A stretch of 38,051 nucleotides of DNA from NCBI GenBank assembly GCA_021735445.1, contig JAIPHA010000013.1, positions 1-38,051 of the forward strand, in the 5' to 3' direction. This document shows, piece after piece, positions 9,721 through 17,767 of this stretch. The notes under the pieces are model-generated. The model saw only the letters and a list, made by a program, of their open reading frames with translations, did no database searches and was not told where the DNA came from. The translations under genes were made by a program, and so were the position numbers. This stretch comes from Candidatus Omnitrophota bacterium. GTDB taxonomy: Bacteria > Omnitrophota > Gorgyraeia > Duberdicusellales > 4484-171. The first letter of the stretch is position 1. Each line of letters starts with the position of its first letter.

Positions 9721-10124
9721 TTTAGGTTTGGTTCGATTTCTAAGAGGAGTTTTTTAATGAAATCTCTAGTTTTTATCCCGGGATGAGGAACCGTTAGTTT
9801 ATTGGTTTTTATTTTCTGGTTGCCATATAATAATATATCCAAATCGATTAAGCGTGGCGCATTTTTAAAAGTATGTTTTCGCCCCAACTTTGCTTCTATT
9901 TCTCTTAATCTATCCAAAAGCTCTTCCGGGCCTAAACTCGTAGTTATTTTTACCACTCCGTTTAAATAATCCGGCCCGGGGGCCCGGTGCGGCTTTGTTT
10001 TAAGAAAAGAAGTTTTTTTTACTATCTTTGTATTTTCAATAGTGTTTATTTCTCTAATAGCTCTTGTTAAGTTTTTCCATCGGTCACCGAGGTTTGACCC
10101 TAAACCTATCAACACATCAGTCAT
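9717..10124 (-). CDS. folK: 6-hydroxymethyl-7,8-dihydropterin pyrophosphokinase (HPPK)
   Basis: IGLGSNLGDR...KTKPHRAPGPDYLNGVVKI...APRLIDLDILLYG. Confidence 0.95.
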   Translation of the reverse strand: MTDVLIGLGSNLGDRWKNLTRAIREINTIENTKIVKKTSFLKTKPHRAPGPDYLNGVVKITTSLGPEELLDRLREIEAKLGRKHTFKNAPRLIDLDILLYGNQKIKTNKLTVPHPGIKTRDFIKKLLLEIEPNLK

Positions 10125-10125
10125 T

Positions 10126-11727
10126 TTAGCTGGTAAAGTTGTTTGTTATCGGCATTCGGCGGTCTTTGCCAAAAGCGCGTTCGCTGATTTTTATCCCAAT
10201 CGGAGCCTGTCTCCTTTTGTACTCAGAAGCATCTACCATTTTTATAATTTTTTTAACGATTTGTTCATCGAAGCCATTATCTATGATCTCCTGAAATCCC
10301 AAATTTTCTTCGATGTATAAGTGTAATATTTTATCTAAAAGCTCATATTCGGGTAAACTGTCTGTATCTTTTTGATTCGGCCTTAATTCTGCCGAAGGAG
10401 CTTTTTTGATTATTGATTCAGGTATTATTCTTTTTTTATCTTTTTGGTTTATAAAATGGGCCAATTGATAAACCGATGTTTTGTAGACATCCTTTAAAAC
10501 GCTAAAGCCGCCGGCCATGTCGCCATAGAGAGTGCAGTAACCGCAGGAAATTTCACTTTTATTTCCGGTGGTTATTACTAAATGGCCAAATTTATTAGAA
10601 AAAGCCATCAGTATATTTCCTCTAATTCTGGCTTGGAGATTTTCTTCGCTGCTGTCGGTGGGCAGGTTTTTAAAATAGGGTTTTAAATTTAGATTAAAAT
10701 TGTCAAAAATATTATCAATTCGTATTTTATAATATTTTATCTTAAGGTTTTTACAGAGCTTAATTGCGTCAGTTAAGCTTTCCGGAGAGGAGTAACGAGA
10801 AGGCATAATCAGGGCGTTTATTTTGTTTGAGCCAATAGCTTTTGCAACAATGGCTAAGGTCACTGCAGAATCCAGCCCGCCGCTTAAGCCTAGAATCGCT
10901 TTTTTAAAGTTATTTTTTATCATATAATCTTTCACTCCCAGAGAGAGGGCTGAATAGATGTTTTCAATTTTATTTGATTTTATTTTTATTGCCCTTTTTT
11001 TATACTTTTTTAGGTTAAAATAAAGTGTATCGGTCTGAAATTTTCCCGCCTGCTTTAACGGTTCCCCCTCCGGTGAGTAGATTAGGCTATTTCCGTCAAA
11101 AACTATTTCATCCTGGCCCCCGACAAGGTTAGAGTAAAAAATAAAGCTTTTTGTATTTTTAGCAAGAGAAGATAGGACTTTTTGCCTCTGTTTATTTTTT
11201 TTTATGCTAAATGGTGAAGCAGAAATGTTGATAATGAAATCAAGTTTTTTTTCTTTCAGTGTATTTAAGTGTTCTTTGACCCAAATATCCTGGCAGATGG
11301 TTAGGGTAAATTTTTTCTTATTGATTTCATAAATAGGCAGGGTGTCTCCTGGGAAAAAATACCTTTTTTCGTCAAAAACTCCATAATTGGGTAGATAGAT
11401 TTTATGGTAGATGTCAATTACCTCTCTATCCTGGATTATGGCGCAGCTGTTGTAGGTTTTGAGCCCATTTTTGTCAACAAAACCGATAAGTAAAGTGATG
11501 CCGGCGGTTTCTTTTTTTATTTTATTGAGAAATTTATAATTTTGTTTAATGAAATAATTTTTTAATAAAAGATCTTCAGGGGGGTATCCGGTTAAAGCCA
11601 GCTCGGGAAAAACTATAAAGTTTGCTTTGTTTTTCCTAGCTTTTTTAACCGTTTCGATAATTTTTTCAGAATTTCCTTTTAAATCGCCGACAGTTGAATT
11701 AATTTGAGCCAAAGCTATTTTTATCAT
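10126..11727 (-). CDS. nadE: Glutamine-dependent NAD+ synthetase
   Basis: N-terminal nitrilase domain (FPELALTGYPPEDLLLK, ICQDIW) plus NAD synthetase domain (GLSGGLDSAVTLAI, GNKSEISCGYCTLYGDMAGGF). Confidence 0.95.
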   Translation of the reverse strand: MIKIALAQINSTVGDLKGNSEKIIETVKKARKNKANFIVFPELALTGYPPEDLLLKNYFIKQNYKFLNKIKKETAGITLLIGFVDKNGLKTYNSCAIIQDREVIDIYHKIYLPNYGVFDEKRYFFPGDTLPIYEINKKKFTLTICQDIWVKEHLNTLKEKKLDFIINISASPFSIKKNKQRQKVLSSLAKNTKSFIFYSNLVGGQDEIVFDGNSLIYSPEGEPLKQAGKFQTDTLYFNLKKYKKRAIKIKSNKIENIYSALSLGVKDYMIKNNFKKAILGLSGGLDSAVTLAIVAKAIGSNKINALIMPSRYSSPESLTDAIKLCKNLKIKYYKIRIDNIFDNFNLNLKPYFKNLPTDSSEENLQARIRGNILMAFSNKFGHLVITTGNKSEISCGYCTLYGDMAGGFSVLKDVYKTSVYQLAHFINQKDKKRIIPESIIKKAPSAELRPNQKDTDSLPEYELLDKILHLYIEENLGFQEIIDNGFDEQIVKKIIKMVDASEYKRRQAPIGIKISERAFGKDRRMPITNNFTS

Positions 11728-11759
11728 AATAGCTCATTATACTTAAATTTATAGCTTAT

Positions 11760-12140
11760 TCAAGGATTGGATAGTTTATTAATTTGCCATCTTGAATCGA
11801 TCCATAAACCAACTACCTTTATTTTTGGGAAAGTATTTTTTAAAAATAAAACAGATTTTTTTATTTGTTGCAGATGTTGTTTAGGGCTGGTTGGATTTCC
11901 GGCGCAATCATGGTGGCCTGAAATAGCAATCAGGGTTGAACCGTGTTTGTCTATAGATAAATTTGTTCTTTTTATAATTGAATCGATTGTTTTAGTAGCG
12001 CTGCCTTCGGCGATTATTTTACAAGGGCCGGCTTCGGTTATTGCATCAACGTAACTTGTGTTGTACTCATCCTTTAGGTGCTTTATTATTGGTTCCTGAA
12101 TTCTTCCGTCCATGCAATGGATTGAGGTAGTAAATTTCAT
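11760..12140 (-). CDS. Short beta-carbonic-anhydrase-like protein
   Basis: 126 aa with HCMDGR (CxDxR) and GHHDCAG (HxxC), matching the beta-CA zinc-ligand layout, but much shorter than canonical beta-CAs. Confidence 0.6.
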   Translation of the reverse strand: MKFTTSIHCMDGRIQEPIIKHLKDEYNTSYVDAITEAGPCKIIAEGSATKTIDSIIKRTNLSIDKHGSTLIAISGHHDCAGNPTSPKQHLQQIKKSVLFLKNTFPKIKVVGLWIDSRWQINKLSNP

Positions 12141-12886
12141 TTTTGCCTATTTTTTTTATTTAAAATTATAGATGCTAAAAAAATCAATAATAATGATAGC
12201 CATTGTGAAGTTGAAAAAATAAGGAAAAATCCCCGCGGGTCACCGCGAAAAAATTCGATAATAAATCTAAAAACTCCATAGATTAAAAGATAATAACCGG
12301 TAAGCTTGCCGGGGCTCTTTGCTTTATTGCGAATCTTAAAGAGAAATATAAACAATATAAATAAAAAAACCGCCGAGATTATTTGGGTCGGGATTACCTT
12401 AGCGCCCCAGGATCCAGCTGGTGAATTGGGAGGAAATTTGATTCCTAAAAAGGATTGAGCCGGTAAGCCGTAGCAGCAGCCATAGAAAAAACAACCGATT
12501 CTGCCAAAACCATGAGCTAAAGGAATAGCCAATGCAAAAATGTCGGTAATTTTTAAAAAATTAATTTTATGCTTTTTCGATAAGATAAAAACGGATAATA
12601 TTCCAAAAATTATTCCGCCATAAAAAACAAACCCACTTCGGCTAAATATAATATTTAAAGGTTCGTTTAGAAAGTATTGCCAGTTTATGATTATGTATAC
12701 AATTCGCGCTCCGATAAAACCGGCAATTAATGTCTGAAAAAATATATTTGAAAACTGCTGCTTATCAATTCCTGATTCTTTAGCTCTTTTTTGCGAAACA
12801 AGGTATCCGAATAATACTCCTAAGAATATAAAGAATCCGTAGGTGTAAATTGTTACCGGGCCGATTTTAAAAAGGATAGGATGCAT
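12137..12886 (-). CDS. lgt: Prolipoprotein diacylglyceryl transferase
   Basis: 249 aa polytopic; HGFGRIGCFFYGCCYG is the Lgt signature; IEFFRGDPRG; 4-bp overlap with the downstream gene. Confidence 0.95.
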   Translation of the reverse strand: MHPILFKIGPVTIYTYGFFIFLGVLFGYLVSQKRAKESGIDKQQFSNIFFQTLIAGFIGARIVYIIINWQYFLNEPLNIIFSRSGFVFYGGIIFGILSVFILSKKHKINFLKITDIFALAIPLAHGFGRIGCFFYGCCYGLPAQSFLGIKFPPNSPAGSWGAKVIPTQIISAVFLFILFIFLFKIRNKAKSPGKLTGYYLLIYGVFRFIIEFFRGDPRGFFLIFSTSQWLSLLLIFLASIILNKKNRQK

Positions 12887-12964
12887 AAGTAAGTTGTATG
12901 TTGTAGGTCACATGCTAGAAAATATTTTTCAATAAAACTTGTGAGATGTGACTGATGACTTGGT
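12887..12964. repeat. Degenerate intergenic short-word/palindromic sequence (lgt-dtd gap)
   Basis: gttgtatgttgtaGGTCACATg...gtgagATGTGACtgatgact; inverted GTCACAT (12907-12913) / ATGTGAC (12946-12952); fills the gap between the two CDSs. Confidence 0.5.
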
Positions 12965-13399
12965 TCATATTATAAGGTTTATGTTTACCGGGCCGTCCAG
13001 CTCGAGATTTATATCCATATCAGCGCCAAATACCCCTGATTGAACATTTACTTCATTTTGCAGTAAAACTATTAATTTAGCAAACATTTTTTTTGCGGCA
13101 TCAGGCGGCATTGCTTTCTCAAAAGAAGGCCGCCTCCCCTTTTTAGTTGAAGCGCAAAGGGTAAAGCTGGGAATACAAAGTATTGAATAGCCTTTTTCTT
13201 CAACCGATTGCGAAATCTTTCCGGAATTGTCGGCAAAAAGACGCGTGTTGACAACTTTTTGAGAAGCAGCTGTAAGGGTTGACTCGGTGTCGCCAGATTC
13301 AATACCAACAAATACCGCTAACCCTTTTTCGATAGCAGCCTTAACCTTTCCTTCTACCTTAACAGACCCTTTATTTATCCTACTAATTAATATTTTCAT
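12965..13399 (-). CDS. dtd: D-aminoacyl-tRNA deacylase
   Basis: MKILISRINKGSVKVEGK...GLAVFVGIESGDT...SFTLCAST KKGRRPSFEKAMPP...GVFGADMDINLELDGPVNINL. Confidence 0.96.
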   Translation of the reverse strand: MKILISRINKGSVKVEGKVKAAIEKGLAVFVGIESGDTESTLTAASQKVVNTRLFADNSGKISQSVEEKGYSILCIPSFTLCASTKKGRRPSFEKAMPPDAAKKMFAKLIVLLQNEVNVQSGVFGADMDINLELDGPVNINLII

Positions 13400-13402
13400 T
13401 TT

Positions 13403-13563
13403 CGCTTAAAAGGGGACGCGCTTAAAAGGGGACGTTTCCCTCTGTTATAAGTTACTGCAAATAAAGAAGTTATGAAACAGTGTTTTCCGCAAAATATCGG
13501 AAAATGCCAGTCTGTAAATCATTGAACAACAAGAGGTTGTAAACGAGGGAAACGTCCCCTTTT
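13403..13563. mobile_element. MITE / REP-like non-autonomous palindromic element
   Basis: Perfect 19-bp inverted repeat AAAAGGGGACGTTTCCCTC (13424-13442) / GAGGGAAACGTCCCCTTTT (13545-13563); left side preceded by an exact 16-bp tandem duplication CGCTTAAAAGGGGACG (13403-13418, 13419-13434); internal hairpin TTTTCCG..CGGAAAA. Confidence 0.75.
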
Positions 13564-13581
13564 GGGGCCCTCTTGGTTAGG

Positions 13582-13613
13582 ATTATAGCATGTTTAGCTG
13601 AAAATGCTATAAT
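13582..13613. promoter_or_regulatory. Inverted repeat ATTATAGCAT-N12-ATGCTATAAT; candidate terminator or promoter element
   Basis: Perfect 10-bp inverted repeat just downstream of the radical SAM gene; each arm contains TGCTATAAT (extended -10-like) on opposite strands. Function unresolved. Confidence 0.35.
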
Positions 13614-13615
13614 TG

Positions 13616-14530
13616 TTAGCCGACTAGCTCTCCTTGCCAAATATCTTGTTTTTCTAGTTTTTTATCCAGCTCCTGTAATACTTTGCTTTTTTGGTTTAAC
13701 CATTTTGGGGCGATTAGTTGGCTTGGGTTTGCATCAGAGACTAAGCGCAGAATCACAAGATTTTTGGGAATAAGTTTTAAGAAATCTATCAAGATATCCA
13801 GATATTGGCTTTTGCTGAGGAGTTGGATTTGTCCTTTTTTGTATTGCTTTGCTAGTGTTGTATCTTTTACAAGGTGTAAGCAATGAATCTTTAGGCCCCA
13901 AAGAGGCATTTGAGCTAAAGTGCTAGCAGTTTCAAGCATATCCTGTTTTGATTCTCCGGGAAGGCCTAAGATAATATGAGCTGCCGGGTGGATGTTTTCA
14001 TATCGCTTTGTTAATTCCAGGGCATCTTTAAAAGCTTTAAAGTTGTGTTTGCGGTTGATTTTTTCTAAAGTTTTATCATGAACCGACTGCAGGCCATATT
14101 CGATATAAACCTTATAATCTTTAGAGAATTTATCTAATAAATCTAGTTTATCTTTGTTGATACAATCCGGGCGGGTTGAGACTGAAATTCCGACTATATT
14201 CTCAAAACCTTTGATCTGATTATATTTTTTCTCCAAAGTTTGAATGTCGGCATAAGTATTGGTAAAACTCTGGAAATAGGCAATGAATTTTTTTGCCTTG
14301 TAACGTTGGCGGGCAAACTGGATAGATTCGGCTATTTGTTGTTTGATTGGTTTTCTTTTGCTTTCTGTGTAGCGGCTGAAGGCCTTGTTGTTACAGAAGG
14401 CGCAGCCCTGGCTGCTTAGTTTACCATCAAGGTTTGGGCAGTTAAAGCCGGCGTCTAAGCTCAGACGGTGCACTCTTACCCCAAAGGTTTTGCGTAAATA
14501 CTGGTTGTAGGAATAGTAATGCTTTTTCAT
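13616..14530 (-). CDS. TIGR01212-type radical SAM protein (YhcC-like)
   Basis: LRKTFGVRVHRLSLDAGFNCPNLDGKLSSQGCAFCNNKAFS, CxxxxxxCxxC-type cluster, YIEYGLQSVHDKTLEKINRKH. Confidence 0.9.
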   Translation of the reverse strand: MKKHYYSYNQYLRKTFGVRVHRLSLDAGFNCPNLDGKLSSQGCAFCNNKAFSRYTESKRKPIKQQIAESIQFARQRYKAKKFIAYFQSFTNTYADIQTLEKKYNQIKGFENIVGISVSTRPDCINKDKLDLLDKFSKDYKVYIEYGLQSVHDKTLEKINRKHNFKAFKDALELTKRYENIHPAAHIILGLPGESKQDMLETASTLAQMPLWGLKIHCLHLVKDTTLAKQYKKGQIQLLSKSQYLDILIDFLKLIPKNLVILRLVSDANPSQLIAPKWLNQKSKVLQELDKKLEKQDIWQGELVG

Positions 14531-14533
14531 ATT

Positions 14534-14613
14534 TAGATTGGAGATTACAGATTGGAGTTTAGCAGATATATCTTATTATCTCCAATCTCTCATCTCCCAT
14601 CTGCTATCTGTCC
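14534..14613. repeat. Dispersed palindromic intergenic repeat, copy A (queH/radical SAM gap)
   Basis: tagattggagattacagattggagtttagcagatatatcttattatctccaatctctcatctcccatctgctatctg; near-identical to copy B at 18073-18149; AGATTGGAGAT/ATCTCCAATCT inverted. Confidence 0.8.
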
Positions 14614-15137
14614 TGCAGGCTATAAGCGCAGCCGCAGTAGTTTTGGCGGTAAAGATTTAATTTTTTACTTATCTCCAGCGCCTTTTTAAAACCATCTTTC
14701 TTTTTAAAATCTATTTCTAAGAAGTTGTCTTCTGCGAGGTTTTTGCCGATTTTAAAGATTGTTTGGCTTTGTTTATGGGGGCTGATGGTTAAGGTGGTAG
14801 TAAAGTAGTCGAGATTGTTGTCTTTTGCTTTTTTATACGTTTCTCCAAGCCTCAACTGAAAGCAGGCATCGCAGCGCCTGCCTCCCTCTTTTTCATCTTT
14901 AAAAATTGCGCAGTTTTTTTTCCACCGGCTGAGATCGTAACCAGAGCTAAGAAGTTCTATTTTATAAAATTTAGCTATTTTTTGGGCTGCTTGTTTTCTC
15001 AAACAGTATTCTTTATAAGGATAGATATTAGGATTATAAAAATACCCTGATACCAGGTAGCCTTTCGACTGTAATGCTTCAATTGCATGGCTGGCGCAAA
15101 CTCCGCAGCAGATATGGAGTAAAACTTTATTTTTCAT
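14604..15137 (-). CDS. queH: Epoxyqueuosine reductase QueH
   Basis: LLHICCGVCASHAIEAL...FYNPNIYPYKEYCLR...GGRRCDACFQLRL...TTTLTISPHK...RQNYCGCAYS. Confidence 0.92.
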   Translation of the reverse strand: MKNKVLLHICCGVCASHAIEALQSKGYLVSGYFYNPNIYPYKEYCLRKQAAQKIAKFYKIELLSSGYDLSRWKKNCAIFKDEKEGGRRCDACFQLRLGETYKKAKDNNLDYFTTTLTISPHKQSQTIFKIGKNLAEDNFLEIDFKKKDGFKKALEISKKLNLYRQNYCGCAYSLQDR

Positions 15138-15140
15138 AAA

Positions 15141-15920
15141 TTACCGGCTAAAGTATTCTTTAAGGGTGATAAAGTTTATTTTTTCTTTTAGTTGGCTAAG
15201 ATTATCATTTAGGAATTTAAAAGTGTTTTTCTTAGGATGGGCAATAATAATTAGCTTATCTTTTTGGTTTTTGGCAATCATCTCATAAATTCTCTTTTTC
15301 ATCTCTTCTGGTTGGTCTGTTGCGTCAAGAAAGAGTTTATTGCAACCGGTTTTCATAGACATTTTTTTGGCAATCTGATAAGCAACCGATTTTGGACTGG
15401 TGTGGCTATCGATAAAAATTAAATTTTTTTGTTTAATCTTTTTTAAAATTTGTTTCATTAATTCTCGGTTTTCGGTTGCTTTCGAGCCCATATGATTGTT
15501 TACTCCGATAGCGATTCTGATTGAGTTTAAGTAATTAGCCAGTAACCGGTTTATTTGGTTTTTTGTTAAGTTCGAACTAATAAATTCATATTTATCGGTT
15601 GAGTAATAGTTTGCTTTTTTGGGCTCAAGGGGCAGATGGATTAAGACTGAAAAACCGGTTCGGGACGCGATGTGGGCGATATTTTTTGAAAATTTTAATC
15701 CGGGAATTACAGATACAGTTACGGGTATTTTTAGGTTGTAAATTTGATGCAGGCTTTCCAGGCTCTGGCCTAAATCATCAAAAATTAAGGCAATTTTTAT
15801 TTTTTTGCTTTTTTCTTTATCTAAAACATTTTTTAAAGAGCCTTTTTGGAGATAAAAATAGGAAAAAAATAAGATAAAAATTAAAGTGATTAACAATATA
15901 ATTTTTAAGCTTTTAGGCAT
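15141..15920 (-). CDS. Divergent polysaccharide deacetylase (YibQ/DUF610 type)
   Basis: ALIFDDLGQ...VTVSVIPGLKFS...VLIHLPLEP...GVNNHMGSKAT...FIDSHTSPKSVA; N-terminal TM helix. Confidence 0.85.
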   Translation of the reverse strand: MPKSLKIILLITLIFILFFSYFYLQKGSLKNVLDKEKSKKIKIALIFDDLGQSLESLHQIYNLKIPVTVSVIPGLKFSKNIAHIASRTGFSVLIHLPLEPKKANYYSTDKYEFISSNLTKNQINRLLANYLNSIRIAIGVNNHMGSKATENRELMKQILKKIKQKNLIFIDSHTSPKSVAYQIAKKMSMKTGCNKLFLDATDQPEEMKKRIYEMIAKNQKDKLIIIAHPKKNTFKFLNDNLSQLKEKINFITLKEYFSR

Positions 15921-16541
15921 TTAAAGGCGGCTAAATTTTAAAAAGGCTTGTTTAGGATTGTCTGATTTAAGTATGGCGCTTCCAATACAAATATAATCTA
16001 AATTGGTATTTTTTATTTTGAGGAAATTTTCTTCTTTAACTCCTCCATCAATAGCTGTTTTTTTGTCAGGCCAAGTTTTATTGAATTGGTTGATTTTTTC
16101 TAAAACCTGCGGAATAAAAGGCGCTCCGTAGAAGCCGGGGTTAACTGCCATGAATAAAATCAAATCTATTTGGTCAATCAAGGCGGCTAAATTTTCGATT
16201 TTTGTTTCAGGGTTTAAGGATACTCCTGCTTCCATGTTATGTTTTTTAATTTCGGCTATCAGCTGTTTATGGTTTATTTTAGTTTCAAGATGAAAGATTA
16301 TCCGCTTGATTCCGATTTTACAGGCAGGCCCTATCCAGGCATAAGGATTTTCAACCATAAGGTGAAGCTCAGCCGGGACGGTTAATTCAAGATTGCTTAA
16401 CTCTTGGCTGGTTATGCTTTTTGAGGGGACGAATTCACCGTCCATGATATCTATCTGGACCAGTTGCGCGAATTTAGAGCAGCAATCAAGCATTTGCTCT
16501 ATTTTCTTTTTGTCTTGACTGAGTAAAGCAGGTACGATCAT
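15921..16541 (-). CDS. rpe: Ribulose-phosphate 3-epimerase
   Basis: MIVPALLSQD...QIDIMDGEFVPSKSI...LHLMVENP...MAVNPGFYGAPFIPQVLEKI...AIDGGVKEEN. ORF extends to 16568 into the upstream degenerate repeat; start at the 16541 ATG preferred. Confidence 0.93.
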   Translation of the reverse strand: MIVPALLSQDKKKIEQMLDCCSKFAQLVQIDIMDGEFVPSKSITSQELSNLELTVPAELHLMVENPYAWIGPACKIGIKRIIFHLETKINHKQLIAEIKKHNMEAGVSLNPETKIENLAALIDQIDLILFMAVNPGFYGAPFIPQVLEKINQFNKTWPDKKTAIDGGVKEENFLKIKNTNLDYICIGSAILKSDNPKQAFLKFSRL

Positions 16542-16550
16542 GGTATTTGT

Positions 16551-16618
16551 TTGACGTTCGACGTTCAATGCTCAACGTTCAACGTTCGGCGTTGAACGAA
16601 ACGTTAAGAGTTAACGAA
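16551..16618. repeat. Degenerate AACGTT-word intergenic repeat with perfect hairpin
   Basis: gacgttcgacgttcaatgctcaacgttcaacgttcggcgttgaacgaaacgtt; CGTTCAACG (16576-16584) - TTCGG - CGTTGAACG (16590-16598) perfect stem. Confidence 0.7.
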
Positions 16619-17764
16619 GTGGGTTTTTAAAATAGCTAAAAGTTCTTTATTAGGCGTAAAATTTTTTGTTTGCCAAAAGTTTTTAATCTGGGATTTTTCT
16701 TTTTTCCAATAAAGGGGGTAATTTTGCCAGCCATAGGCTGGCCCCTCTCTTTTTACATAATTATTGTTGCCTAGATATTGGAACAGGCCATCGGGAAAAG
16801 TCGAATTTGCTACAGCTTTATAGGTCCAATAAGTGTAGCCAAAACCGTAATCATCAAAAACAGAGAGAAGGTCATCAAGGTATTTTTTTTCTCCCCAAAA
16901 GCCGCCCCGCCAATTGATACCGAATTCACCCACCAGGATATCAATCTTATTTTTTTTGGCAAAATCTGCATAAGGTTTCATATATTTGTAAATTGTTGAT
17001 TTATTCCACCACTGGCCTTCAATTTTTCCTGGATAGCTCAATCCTTTTACAAAATCATAGGTGTAAGAAAGCGGTGAATAGGCATGAATGCTGATTTTTA
17101 CATTTTCAGAAATTAGATCGGCGAGAAAACTAATTTGTTGAGCCCAGCAATTTCCTTCTAAAAAGATAGGGTTTTTTTTGTCAGAGCATTTAACCGCAGC
17201 TATTGCTTTTTTATAGTAGTCTTTGATTAAATCTGTGTTAGTTTTTTTGGTGACTGGTTCGTTGAGCAGGTCGTATCCGCCTAAACCGGAATGATCATTA
17301 AATTGATCAGACAAGTAAGCCCAAAGCTTGACAGCTCTATCTCTGTATGCTTTTTTTTGCCAAAATTTTGCCGATCCGTCTGAATCACCGTGCCAGTCAC
17401 AGTTTTGTGCTCCACAGGCAGCGTGAAGGTCTAAGATTATCTTTAGTTTAAATTCAGCTGCCCAATCCAGGGCGTTTTTTATATATTGTGTGCCGGTTTT
17501 AGAGTAAGCGTATGGTTTTTTTTCAATCAGTTTTTGGTTGAAAGGGAGCCTGATGTATTTTGCTTTGGTTTGCGCGATATTTTTAAAGTCATTTTTTTGG
17601 ATAAAGTTTTTCCGAAAAAGATTTTCAAATTTTTCAAGCTCGCTCTTTCCCTGTTTTTTTCTAAATTGATGCTTGATTTGGGTTTCAGCGATATTCGGGC
17701 CGCCGAGAATATAGCCTTCGACAAGAAGCCAACTGCCCAGGTTTATTCCTTTAATTCTTTTCAT
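16604..17764 (-). CDS. Glycoside hydrolase family 5-like protein
   Basis: IKGINLGSWLLVEGYI...LDLHAACGAQN...YDLLNEPV (acid/base) ...ILVGEFGINW (nucleophile)...YTYWTYKA; no signal peptide seen. Confidence 0.85.
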   Translation of the reverse strand: MKRIKGINLGSWLLVEGYILGGPNIAETQIKHQFRKKQGKSELEKFENLFRKNFIQKNDFKNIAQTKAKYIRLPFNQKLIEKKPYAYSKTGTQYIKNALDWAAEFKLKIILDLHAACGAQNCDWHGDSDGSAKFWQKKAYRDRAVKLWAYLSDQFNDHSGLGGYDLLNEPVTKKTNTDLIKDYYKKAIAAVKCSDKKNPIFLEGNCWAQQISFLADLISENVKISIHAYSPLSYTYDFVKGLSYPGKIEGQWWNKSTIYKYMKPYADFAKKNKIDILVGEFGINWRGGFWGEKKYLDDLLSVFDDYGFGYTYWTYKAVANSTFPDGLFQYLGNNNYVKREGPAYGWQNYPLYWKKEKSQIKNFWQTKNFTPNKELLAILKTHFVNS

Positions 17765-17767
17765 TTT

